DNA of 64,000 bases from Phytoseiulus persimilis (Eukaryota > Arthropoda > Arachnida > Mesostigmata > Phytoseiidae): positions 1,984,001 to 2,048,000 of the forward strand of contig CM075103.1 of the NCBI GenBank assembly GCA_037576195.1, read 5' to 3'. Shown here in pieces: positions 21,501-32,895 of the stretch (position 1 is the first letter of the stretch; each line of letters begins with the position of its first letter). A program made the translations under genes and the position numbers. A model generated the notes under the pieces. The model saw nothing but the letters and a program-made list of their open reading frames with translations, had not been told where the DNA came from and did not search any database.

Positions 21501-22863
21501 ATTGTTCCTTGTTTGAGCGGAAAATCTAGCCGAATCCCCGCGACCGCTGACCGGAAGTCTCGGAGTTCTCTCCGAGTCTGAACCGGCTCTGAGCGGGTCA
21601 GACCGATCCGGTTCCTCCCAGTGGTTCACTTCGTCAGCGATCGCTCACCGCATCGATTATTTCTCCTCGAGCTCTCATTCGATTCCTGTTGCCCGTTTGA
21701 TTCACAGAAAGAATTGCGTCTCGGTGAACGGTTCCATCGCGGCGGAACGGACGATTGAGTTAGTCGGACGTGGCGCGCTTCGTGATTCCCCTGGACCGCT
21801 CCCAGCCCGTCGTTCTTCTAGAATTCTTCTCGCTCCGTGGCTAACTCGGCGGGAATGAGTCCCGCTCGGCCAGACAGCTGGTCCGGGCTTCCGCCGACTG
21901 TCGGCGGATTGATCTCGCTCGATGGCTGAAGGATTGCCATTAGGCCGAGGTAGCGAAGAAAACACCAGGAGGATGAAGTGGGAGCGATTCGTCCGGGAAA
22001 AAAAGGAGCGCATCCAAGGAGACTCTCCGAAGCGCCGAGAACGGGAGCCGCTCGAACCGTCGAGCACACATTCACAGCTCGATGAGGAGCGATGATAGAT
22101 TCATATTCTCGCCGTTATATTCTCCCGCCAATGAGATTCCACATATTCGTTCCGCCAGCCGTTCGTTCTCCTACTCTCATGTCCCGCTGCCGGCCCTCCT
22201 CAACTTCTCCATCAAAGCCGTTTTGCGCTTGCATTCGTCAAGCCGCACAGGAGTTTGACATTTGTGCGAAGTGATCCCGAGCGGGGCACTTCTCACGAGA
22301 GAAGAACTCCTGCGATGAAACGGAACCCCTGCGCGAGAGACGTCGCGGAACCTTCTCCAACACGATCCACATATCGGGACCGCCCCGTGTTCGCTCAAGA
22401 TGAGCGAACCTACGCTCGAGATTGCGTCCAGAGTGCGTGATCTTGGGCATCTTTCAGCAGTTTCTCTCTGAATTCCAATGGAATCGATGAGTTGACGGAC
22501 GAATAATGGCGGATACTAAAGGTTCACGGGAACGGAGTTCGAGTTTCTCCTCCGCGAGATATGTCGAGCGACTCTGCTGACCGCAGCGAGATACCATCCG
22601 AGCGGGACACGTATGCGCTTACGCAAGTGATCTTGGACATACTATCTCTCCGTCCGTTCGCATGCGGACGTCTTCGCGTCTGTCCGTCCAATTCGGCTCT
22701 CCGGTCAAAGTACGCGAATCTCAGTCGGTCGTTACGATACCGGTGGCTCCATGTGATTAGTGCATTGAGATATAGACTCGTGTCCGACGTGTGGCCCGTC
22801 TGAGGGAATCGCAAATCGACCGCGGTCATCGCTCGTTAGGGTTCAACGCCGCCCAGGGGGGAA

Positions 22864-22875
22864 GGGGGGGGGGGG
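22864..22875 (+). repeat. Poly-G run (12)
   Basis: Twelve consecutive G in a purine-rich context. Confidence 0.9.
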
Positions 22876-24485
22876 CGACGCCCGTTCGGGCGGTCGGCTA
22901 ACTAACTGGATAGCGGTTGGAGCACAACGCGGCGATGATGTTAACAGCTTATCGACACATACTCAGGGTTGGTGTGCCAACTGCTGGTGCGGCCTTTCAG
23001 GCGCGAACGCAGTTTCTTAATGAGGTAACTTTAACCCGGGAAAGGGGAGGATGGAATAAACAATGTCTCTCCAGGGAGGAGTGTCAGGCGTTGCGATGGA
23101 AACGGGTTCTTCCTTGCCTCGGCTGCGTGCTATCCTCGAACCCGGCGTTCTTTCTGTCCCAGAGTTCCTGAGATGCTCCCGGTTAATGCACAGCAAACCG
23201 CATCCGCGCGGGGTCTGGAAGCGAGCAACTCCAGGGGAGCTTCTTTTAGAACACGCACGCGGTTAGGTTTTCTGGCTCCGGAACGCTTCGAATTGAATAA
23301 CAACCGATGATTTATCGCGACCGCGGGAACTTGTTCGGGAGAACTTTCCACGGAAAGATTATGTTCCCTCTGGAAGCGCCACTGTTTCCGCAAAGCCGTG
23401 GGTAAAGCCCCGGAGTTTTCCCCCGCGCCCACATCCTCTCTCGAGTTTCCACCCTTTTCGGCCCTGTGATCGCCTCCACGACTTGCTTTTTTCCACTCCA
23501 TCCGCAACCCCCTTGTCGATGAATTTTTTCCCCTCGACCAGCGTCCCCGGGTGGAATTTCTCGAACCAGGGAGTAATCAAAACTCTTTGCGGCGGGATGC
23601 TGCCGCTGCTGTTTCCCGCGCGAGCTGCGTTCTCGCTCTCCTGATCCAGTGGGCACCCGGTGAAGCTGCGGCTGGCGCTCTGGCCACACCAGGACGTTTT
23701 TGAGCTCGGTGACTAATTGTCGTCTGGCGAGGGGTCAGTCACACATTCTGCTTCGGAACAATGGGTTCTTGTTGAGAATCGCATCGACGCGGAGTCGAGC
23801 AGCCATCGGCCGTCGGAGCCATTCCGCTGGCCCTGCTTTGGCCGGTTGTCTTTCTCCCGACTCTAAGCTCGAAAAAGAGCTCGATCCGGGAAGAAAAAAG
23901 CGCCCGGTCTGCTGGAGCACCCAGGATGGTCTTTTAAAATAGTCAGCACACGGACGAGCTCCGGCGGCCGACAGACAGCTGGCTTCGCTGTCGATTATTT
24001 TCCCTCCCAGACTCCTCTTTCAGCACTAATAGGGCACGGGATATAGGAAACCTTTCCTTCCAGCAGTCGTTCTGGACGGATGAAGGGTCGGTCACGCGTG
24101 CGCGCGGACAAATGGGCGATAACTTCTCCTATTTATCAACGGAACGTGTTTATCCGAAATTTCTCTGCTGATGGATCTCATCAACTGGGAGACGCCCGCT
24201 CGGCCCGAGCTCGGAACGATGAGGAATTTCGCACGTTTTGGCGACCGGGTTAAAAGAGTTGGCGAATCATGAGCCTCCCAGAGGCCGGATGGCCGAACTC
24301 AGTCGGACGAACTCGGCCGGAGCCGTCGATTTCCGAGCCATTCTCTCTCTCTCGAATTCACGATTCTTCCCCGTTCTATCTCCCGGATCACCCCACCGCG
24401 ACGGAAACTCGGTTTTCCCTCCCTCTAGTGGAAGAAGTGGTATGTGACCAAGTGAAGCAGCGCCCGGTTTGGGTGGATTGTTGTC

Positions 24486-24502
24486 GACGACGACGACGAC
24501 GA
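24486..24502 (+). repeat. (GAC)n trinucleotide repeat
   Basis: Five full GAC units plus GA, flanked by GTC on the left. Confidence 0.9.
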
Positions 24503-27500
24503 AAGACGAACACCGAGGCAGAGCTCAAGAATGCTGCGGAGGAGAAACCCGTCTGTCATTTCATGCCTGTTGTAGTCCCTGTGCCCGTGTTCGTCAAGCA
24601 GGCACGAGTAGCAGCGAAAACACTCACCCAGCCGAGACGGCAGGGAAAGCGATGGAAAACAACAAAGAAAAGTAGAAACGGAAACAGCGAGAGAGGGCAC
24701 TCGCCGCAATCAATTGTGGACATAAGCCGGCCGATGCGTCAACGTTCACACGTTTCGCTTGTCATCCGATCCTGTCGAGTCCGCTCGTTTCCCCGAGGGA
24801 TGTTTTTTATTTTTGGCCTAACGACATCGGCAACGACTAACTAGTTGAACGACGACTTGACGGACAGACTGGCTTCTAAAAAGAGGAGCTACAGCGTGCG
24901 ATGTTCGCTGCGGGGAATGCATATTGGCGAGCGCGTGCGCTCGACGGTGCGTCTCGCTTGAGCTGTTCCTATTCCTCCTCGGCTCCCGCTCACCGGGAAA
25001 GAGCGCGAGAGCAGCAGATTCTCGCATAACGAGGAAGACGGGAACGAAATTTTCTACGACGTCATATCGCAAGATCCGTGCGGGAAAATCAACTTGTTAC
25101 GAGTCGGCAGGGACGCGTCCGAGAGCCTCTTCTTCCCGTGAACTGCAGAGGAGTACGAACCCTGTGCGTTCAAAAGTGGAAACCTCGTCCCGAGGTTCGG
25201 GCGCGCGGATACGGACTCCCGCTTCGAGACGGACGCGGGATGAAAGAACTCTCCAGCCAGGCAGTCAGTCAAACATGGAACGCTTTTCTCTGCATCTCGA
25301 CGTGATTCATAGTCGCAGAGACTACTGCGTCGTCTGAGTTAGGTGAACGGACAAAACGAGAAGCCTGACTTGCGCACCGTCTGCAATATGTACCTCTCCG
25401 CAGACACCCCTTTCTGGGGCAGCAGCTGGTGCCGTATCTGTGTAGTGCATAAAAGTGCTGTTTGTTTGTCTGTCTGTTTGTGTGCGTGCGTGATGAACAG
25501 TTCTACAGATACGCGAGATTCATACCCACGGAGTGGCAGCCCGTTTGCCTGGCCCGCTCGCCGAGCCAGCTCTTCGGATTCCCCTCCCCTCCTCCTATTC
25601 CGTCGGCGCGCAGCTCGCCATTCAGCCGCCGCCTCCCTTGTTCTGGAGCAAAGCATCAAAGGCCCTATCTACCTGTCGAGATGTGTATAACGGCAGATTA
25701 ATGACCCGCCGCCTACCCTCCCCCGCGCTGGCCTACCTGAACCCGGTTGGCGTACTTGATCTCCCGGCACTGCTCCCTCAGCTCATTGTGTAGGGAAAGC
25801 GATTAACAATCATCAAAACGCCATCACTGACGACCATCGCCTTCCCCCGCTCTGCGTAACCCCGTGGAAATGGAACGGACACAGAGGTAATTCGTTAGCT
25901 CGCAAACCCTCGGATCGACTCCCCGATTGCCAGAGCACCGGAAAGGACACCTCATTCAACTTGAGAGAGTTGTTGGAAACCGGTTGCCGCAGACAGGGGT
26001 GTCATCCTGTCGATGACGATCACCGAGTCTGAACTTTTTACGCTCTCGCCCCGCTGAGCTCGGGGAGATTCCTCCTGTTCAGAGACCCCTCGGCCCCGCC
26101 GGGAATCCTACCGAGTGCCGAGAAGTTTGGAACAGGATGCCATGATTATAGCGACGACGATCAACAGAACGGAGAAGTTGTCAAGCGTTTATCTCGAGGA
26201 GGACGACCACAGCGCCAGGTGTTCTCCTCCTTAGATCGCTCTTCCAACAGGATGGTAAAATATTTAGGAGCGGCAGGCTCCGGGTTGGCAACGGACGACA
26301 GCAAGCAACTAGAAGATGGAAGGGTGGAGGTCGGTAAACGGTCTCCCCCTCCGCTTACAGGCGTCGGAGGAGTGGGAGCTGAGTGCAGGTGGGCCGATGG
26401 GCGTTCGGCTACGAGCCGAACTCTTTTCTATGAGCTCTTTCTCCCGCTCGACCCATCGCGGAGTTCGATTTCGTCATAACGAACACGTTCGAGAGTGAGG
26501 GATGCAAAAGCATTCAAGCACTCTGCGAAATCGACGAGCGGGCAATTTGTTTAGAAACAGGCATCTGGTCGTTGCATTTAGCCCCGACGCTTGGCAGCAT
26601 TCATATTTTCTTCCGTTCTCCTCCGCCAGCTCCGCTGATGACAGATCAAGCCCATCCGTGCGTATTCGTTTCATTCCACATCATGACCAGTAGCGTGGGC
26701 AGCATGGGGCGAGCGAGTTTCGAACGCCTCTCCCCGAGCTCTCAGATTCGTGCCCTCGAAATGAACATTCAGGCCGCAGAATCGATATTTCGGAGGATAC
26801 CCGAGGCTAATCTCCTCGCGGAAAGTTGTACACTGCATCTGCGGAAGAAGTTACAAAGCCGTTTGGTAAAAACCAGGCGCTAGGAGGATCGTGCGCGTGC
26901 AAGCATTCCTCTCGCTGTTTGGCTTCCCGTAATGCGGAATCCTTTCGGACGCCGGATGCCGTACCCCGTGTCACGGAAAACAAGGCCTGAACAAAAGGAG
27001 ATCGTCTGCTCCTGGCTCGGCATCGGCTCCCCAGAGCGTATGCGGCTGCTGTGGCGTGAGCTGCGATGGCTGCGGAACTCACTCGTGTGTGCGGTCGCCG
27101 ATCGAAAACCATGAGATTGACATTGGTCGTGGACTCGTTGACCGGACACGCTGGCCAGTCTGTGAACGAACGGCGTTTCCTACCCGTCGCCCGTCTCTTC
27201 GATGCGTCTTGGTTTAGTCTTCACCACCGTCGACGACGACGACGCCGCCGCGCCGTCTCCCTGGGGATTCATTGCCACGGCTCGGTCCATTTCCGGTGCG
27301 ACATCCTTCTACGTTACTAATTATCTTCTTTCATCAGAGGAAACTGCACCACCACTGCCGCCTCCACCACAAGCGGCAGCAGATGCTCATTGGTTGCAGT
27401 TGCACCATTAAGACGATGAGGAAGCGACAGATTTACCGAACAAGCCAGTTACACGAGTAGAGTCACTATGTGTTCACCCATCAATCAGTACCGCCATCCG

Positions 27501-28207
27501 TGAGCGCATGCGCATCTCTGCTTTGTTCCTCTTGGAGTGTTTCGTGAGGATTACGTCGGCGTTTCCCGCAGCTTCCGTCGTATTGTCCCGCTTCCGTTCC
27601 TCGCTCCAAGCGGTGGATCGGAATCAACGCGTGCGCGTCGATTCCGCACGGGACTCCCAGGGCTCGCTCTCCAGGAAACGATGACGTCCTACTGCCTCTG
27701 GGCGAGGAGCCGTTCACGAGAGCCGACTTTCGGAAGCAGTTCTGTTCACATCTCCTTGCATACGAAGCAAGCTAGGAGACCAAGGTATCGAGACGGCGCT
27801 GTGAGAGCAGCTCGAAATCTCTCTTTTGTTACCCGGCTGCGAAGTCAGGTGGTTAGGGAGCATTAGTTTTTTTTTTCTGCTCTCTCGTCGTTCCCATCTC
27901 GTTGGGTCGTCCTCAGACGCGAGTCGTTGTGAAGCAACAGCGAAATCTGCACGAGAGCAGATTCCGTCGCCCGGGGTGTCTTCCTATGAATATTACACGA
28001 TTACCGTTTGTGATGTCTCGAGGGACAATCACGGAACAACCAACCGGTCTCCCTGAGCGGCGGAACAAAGCTCGCCGCAACAGCAAGCCGCTCGTTGTCG
28101 TAACGGTGTCTGACGTAACGTTGTGGGATAGAGGAACAGACGGAGCAGCGAGGCTGCGTTCACAGTTGCGAACTCGTTCTTTCGCGGCTGTCGGCGGTGT
28201 CGCTCAC

Positions 28208-28320
28208 CCGTGGCGAGAACAAGTAGATCCTGTCGAAGATGAGCATGTTTTGCCATCGGTCCGAGACCTCGAACGATTCGCCGAACTCGGGAACCGCGTC
28301 GATTTCCAACCATCTCCCAG
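28208..28320 (-). other. Exon-like open segment of unknown identity
   Basis: Between an acceptor tcttgtctcag and a donor gtgagc the frame is open for 37 codons (GRWLEIDAVPEFGESF, later NMLIFDRIYLFSPR). Codon third positions are strongly G/C. The entry needs one base from a previous exon and the exit is phase 0. I recognise no family. It could be an exon of an undetected minus-strand gene lying in or beside the long intron, or a chance pseudo-exon. Confidence 0.25.
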
Positions 28321-28415
28321 CTGAGACAAGATCCGCGTCGCAAGAGAACAACCCCTCCCGACGAGCGGTTGAGAGTCAAACGGCAGGGAGAGGCTTCTGC
28401 TAAAATACGTTGTTC

Positions 28416-28433
28416 TCGTCGTCGTCGTCGTCG
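28416..28433 (+). repeat. (TCG)6 trinucleotide repeat
   Basis: Six perfect TCG units, the reverse complement of the CGA/GAC class seen elsewhere in the window. Confidence 0.92.
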
Positions 28434-31400
28434 AGGAGCTTTTAGGACTTGAGTGTGGGCGCCTTGAGCTGAGTGTTCGCGCGCGCCTTATTTGTCTGGG
28501 CGAGAGTTCGTTTCCCGTCTGTCTTCGCGACGACCTCTTCGTCACTCCTGTTGGAGAGTGATGCAAAGTGTATTTTACTGAATTTGACGACTTGAAGCCC
28601 TCCGCTCACCGACTCGCTCCTGCTTTTCCGGGAGAGTAGCGTGCGCGTCATGATTTCATTGTGGAAGGGGGAAAAGTGGAATAGCGTTGTCGGGAAGGAC
28701 GTGTGGAGGAAGTCAGGCGACGTCTGCCGGAGGAAGCGCATCGACAGTCATGTGGATATTCACGTGAGCGGGACTTCCGTCTTCGGCGGGGCGGGAGTCA
28801 TCGAAAAGGGGTTCCGCGGGGAAGTATTGGAAACATATTTTCCCAAGCCAGAGTCGCCCCTCCCTGTGGATCCCCCCTTCTTCGAGATCGGAGCTGCGAC
28901 CGAGTGAAACGCGTTGCTCTCACATCGAATGCCATATTTAGGCGGGCGACGACCTTCGTGACTCGGAATTGACACATGTTGAAGAGTTCCCCGACGGGAG
29001 GACTGGCGAGAGCTGAAATAACTTCCTCAGAGATCGAATAAACAACGAGCGACCGAGAGATCCCGGACAGCTAGGGGTGCCGCGTGTATTAGAAAAACAC
29101 ATCGGGACACCGAAACAGACACAGAGGAGAAAGTAACAAAGCAAACATTTTTCCAGTTATGTCTCGTTCGATTCGTTGTTTTCGTTCGTAGGCGCAGCGA
29201 GCCTCAAACCGGTTGGGCGTCGATCGGAGGGCCCGCGATAGCCGAAAACTCTTTTGGGGAGACAAACGACTCTATGAACGCGGCATTCTTGCCTCCGTGA
29301 TTCGAACTCCTCCGCCGCCCCTTCCCGAACGCCGACTCCGGACTTCCCGAACGTGAGACTTGCTCCGATTCAGGACTGTCGGGGTTGGGTACACAGCTGA
29401 ACGAGGACGCCGTTGAGCCCGAAGCTATGTTTTCGCGTAGCGACTCCCATCTGTAAGAAGGCTCCCAGCCTCTGAGCCCGTCCGAGCCACGAGCCCGATA
29501 CTCAGACGCACATTGCCATTTGAGCGAGATAAGGCTTACGGGTTGAGCTCCGGGACGGTATTATCCCGAGAACTGGAATTAGAGGCGAACCGACAGAAAA
29601 GGTCCAATCTGAACTCGCGCGCAGAGCATTGGCATCAGCGGTACCATCGAAGCGATTGGCGCGAGCAACACGTTCTCAGCAACATGTTCTCCGCGCGCGC
29701 GCGCGTGCTTCATTCTAGCGACGAACGAGCCAAGCAACGAGCGGGCGACCGGACAGAACGAATCACATAGAGATGAGGCGCGGCGTGCACGAGGGCACGT
29801 CGAACGCGCGCGCAAGTGACCATCCAACCCAGAACGACCGTCGCTCCTGGCCTGTTTCCATACAGCGGCTTTCCTGAGCGAGCGAGCAAACGCTAATTAA
29901 CAGAAAAGCGCTTGGCATCCGTTACTCGACTCTCTGGCTCCCTCCTCTGCGCTCGTTTCGCACAAGCCCAGTAGAACACGGAATAATGAAGTGCGCTGCC
30001 GCAACATCCCCGTGGAGCGCATCCAGAGTCATCTTCATGGGACGATATCTGGAAACGTTTTTGTGCCCAAACGATCGGCTTATCGTTCAAGAAGGAGGCG
30101 CAACGTTCTTCGCGAGGGTCTCACTATAATCGTTGTTCGAGAACGGGGTGCGTTGAATGCCCGAGTCTGTTGAATTGTCGGCTCAAGGTCTGAACTCCGA
30201 ACTCCTCCTGTTATGGATTTCGGTGAGCGAGCGCGTCTTCCTCTGAGGTGAGGCCAGAGAATTTCCCGAAGGGAATGTCAAGGATGGCGGGACCGGAGGA
30301 GATGGAGAAACGCAACTGTATTGCTGTTCGTAGCGCGCTGGCCCGGAAAATTGTATACTCGATATAACATCAGCGTAATGACGCCTGGAGCTTGAAGCTC
30401 GAGTCTCGGAGGCGCAGCTGCCGCCAGCGGGGCAACGCCAACAGCCAGCGTTTGTTCGCTTTTTCCGTCGTGCTTTCGTCAACTGCTTGCTTCCGCATCC
30501 GAATCCCCCTTTTCCAACTCCTTTCCCAAATCGTCCTCTGCTGCAGGTCACCCCCGCTGAAACCTCGGCTCACTTGCCGCGCGGCCAAGGACTTCAAGTG
30601 GTGGTTCGCGCGATGACAGGTGAATCAAGCTCTGCCCTCTCTGATTGTCATTCGACCGAGGGTGCTCCATACCGGGAACTCGCTTCCATTCTCCTCCAAC
30701 GACCTCTGCCGTGGTCCCAACATTTGTCCTGGATTCGAGGGGGAGCTCAAACTCCGGTAACGCCGCAACAGGTTTGGAAGAGGCGAAATGACGCCGGCTG
30801 CCGCGACTTTTTTTTGTGTCTTGTTAGCCGGAAAAGTTAGATCGAGGGTATTTGGTCGCCGTCACCGCCTCCCCAGATTCATCGACACCGCTACGCCAGC
30901 GAGGGCCTTCTCGAAGGTGTCGCCGATTTGACTCAGTATGAAGTGGATTCGGGTTATATCCTGCGACGTCGGATTCCAGATGCAACTCCGCAGACAAATA
31001 TTTCTCAGGGCATTGTTCCGAGACCCACACACCGAAAATCCCACATATCCGAAAATCTCGGGAACCAAGCCGACGCGAGGCCGCCGAAAGTTGATATCCT
31101 ACGATAGAGCAGGAGAGAGAGAAAGAGGCTCAGAAGAAAGACGGCGCCCGGCGATCCTTCAAAAGTTTCCCGCGCTCCCTGCTTCTTTTCCGGGTACCGC
31201 TCACGGGCGCTCCCACCTGCCCTCGCGTTTAGTCCCCCGCTCTTTCGATCTCTCACCGAGCGATTTTTTCGCGTGTCTACCTCGACCTTTTTCGCTCAAT
31301 GCTGTCACGACCGACGGCAGTATTCGATTCCAGCTCAGAGTTCTCGACGTCGTCATCAGAACTAAAAACAAATAAATCGATATTCCCCCCTGCCCCCCCC

Positions 31401-32735
31401 CCCCTCTCCCGAAACCAGCGGAAGCGTGAGCAGGGATCGGTTCCCTTCCGCGAGAAAAAGTCGCCGGTCGCTCCAAAGAGTAGCGAAGTTAGACAGACAA
31501 GCACCCCCTCCCCCCACATTCAGGTTTCAAACTCCAACATTCTTGCTCTTCACCCGCTCTTTTTCCCGTCTTTCCGGGCGGTCAGCCGCCGCAAGCGGGA
31601 AAGGGATTAAATTTCGAGCGAACCTAATGAGAAACCCTTGGTCTCCCCGCCGTATCACTCACTGCTCGATCCTCAGGCGCCAGTGGCACCCGACGGTCAG
31701 AGAACTAACAACGACGGCAGCAGCAGGATCGGTATGAGCAGACCGGCAAACGGGCGGTCAGCAGGGCGAGCGTGCGTTAATGAGTGAAAATTAAAAGTTC
31801 TCCACATTGAGAGGAGAGCGTCGTTTCCTTCGTTAACCCAGCCCCTTGTCCTCGCGTCGGCCGTCCCGTTCCCGCCTCCCAGGTCCCCTTTTCCCGCACC
31901 AGCCGGCCAGGCAGCCGCCCCGTGAAGAGTCCGTCTCTCCTTGGACTCCTGATGCCCGCCAGCTGGACGACGCGTTCGCTTGATTTGTTAAAGCCATCTT
32001 CCACTTCTTCTTCTCTTCTCTGAATATCGGGAGGAAGTCGATGCATGAATGGATGCACGAAGCGGGGAGAGTGCGTTGTTCAACGGTTCGGCGGGAAGCT
32101 TTCCGTCCGGAACCTTCTCAGAGAGCGTCGTCCCGCTGACGATCCACGTTCTTCCGAGATGTTTAACCAATCGAATGGCTTCGGCTACTTCGATACTCCG
32201 AGAAACGGTCGAAGGCGGCGTTCGGCGAGAAATCCCCGGAAAAATGAGGCTGTCGCTTATTCTCCTGCAGAGGGATAAATCAACCATGAGTTACGCTACT
32301 TCCGAGCTTACCGTGACAGGAGACAACAGATTACTCAACTCAGAGCCGAAATCCACGGCAACTCGGAAGGCGTTCCTCCGGCGACTCGACTCGGCGCTAC
32401 TTTCCACCACGGCGTTTCAGGCGGGAGTTTCGTTCGGTTCCGCTCGAATCGAAACGCTCTCATCGCCGCCTTTATCGTCGTGCGCGGTCTCGTATCGCCT
32501 CTTTTCTCGTATCTCGGAGGGGGGGGGGCGGATGACAACAGGGAGCTGGGATAGATACACTCCTCGTAGTTTTTTGTTTTGCCGTCGACAACGGTTAACG
32601 CACCGGTGCGGCGGCGGTAGCGGCAGCGACGATCGGGGAATGGACCCGGCAAAAAAGTCGACGCCGTGTGCGGGTGAGTCTTCGAGCAACGTTCACCGTA
32701 TTGTTCTTGGGGACTCTAATTATAGTAGGTTCATT

Positions 32736-32759
32736 ACAAACTGGCTCGAGCCAGTTTGT
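32736..32759. repeat. Perfect 24-bp palindrome
   Basis: The 12-nt arm ACAAACTGGCTC is followed directly by its exact reverse complement, with no spacer and a central CTCGAG. The bases just outside do not pair. Confidence 0.97.
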
Positions 32760-32871
32760 CAAGCTGATCACCGATCTCGAAACGAAGGGACGGTGGCCAT
32801 TACCTTTTCGGAAGCGCCGAGTGAGGGGAGCCCCGTGGAGCACACCTATGGCGGCTCTCGGAGTGGTCCCA

Positions 32872-32895
32872 CGTCGTCGTCGTCGTCGTCGTCGT
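32872..32895 (+). repeat. (CGT)8 trinucleotide repeat
   Basis: Eight uninterrupted CGT units, the longest trinucleotide array I found in the window. Confidence 0.95.

Larger units (their letters stand above)
18586..28207. other. Gene-poor stretch, 9.6 kb
   Basis: No recognisable domain, RNA gene or transposon on either strand. It contains a 12-G run (22864-22875), a GAC array (24486-24502) and a CGA array running into CCG units (27231-27250). One plus-strand segment at 26691-26865 is exon-like and is described among the findings. Confidence 0.6.

Noticed and set aside
30860..31010. Protein-like minus-strand segment (DITRIHFILSQIGDTFEKAL)
   Set aside because: Third positions are G/C-rich, but the acceptor lacks a pyrimidine tract and the only donor is gtgacg. 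Too weak to list as an exon.
31988..32287. Minus-strand frame after ccctctgcag near 32.27 kb
   Set aside because: The frame that starts at the acceptor stops after 33 codons, and the protein-like frame has no acceptor of its own.
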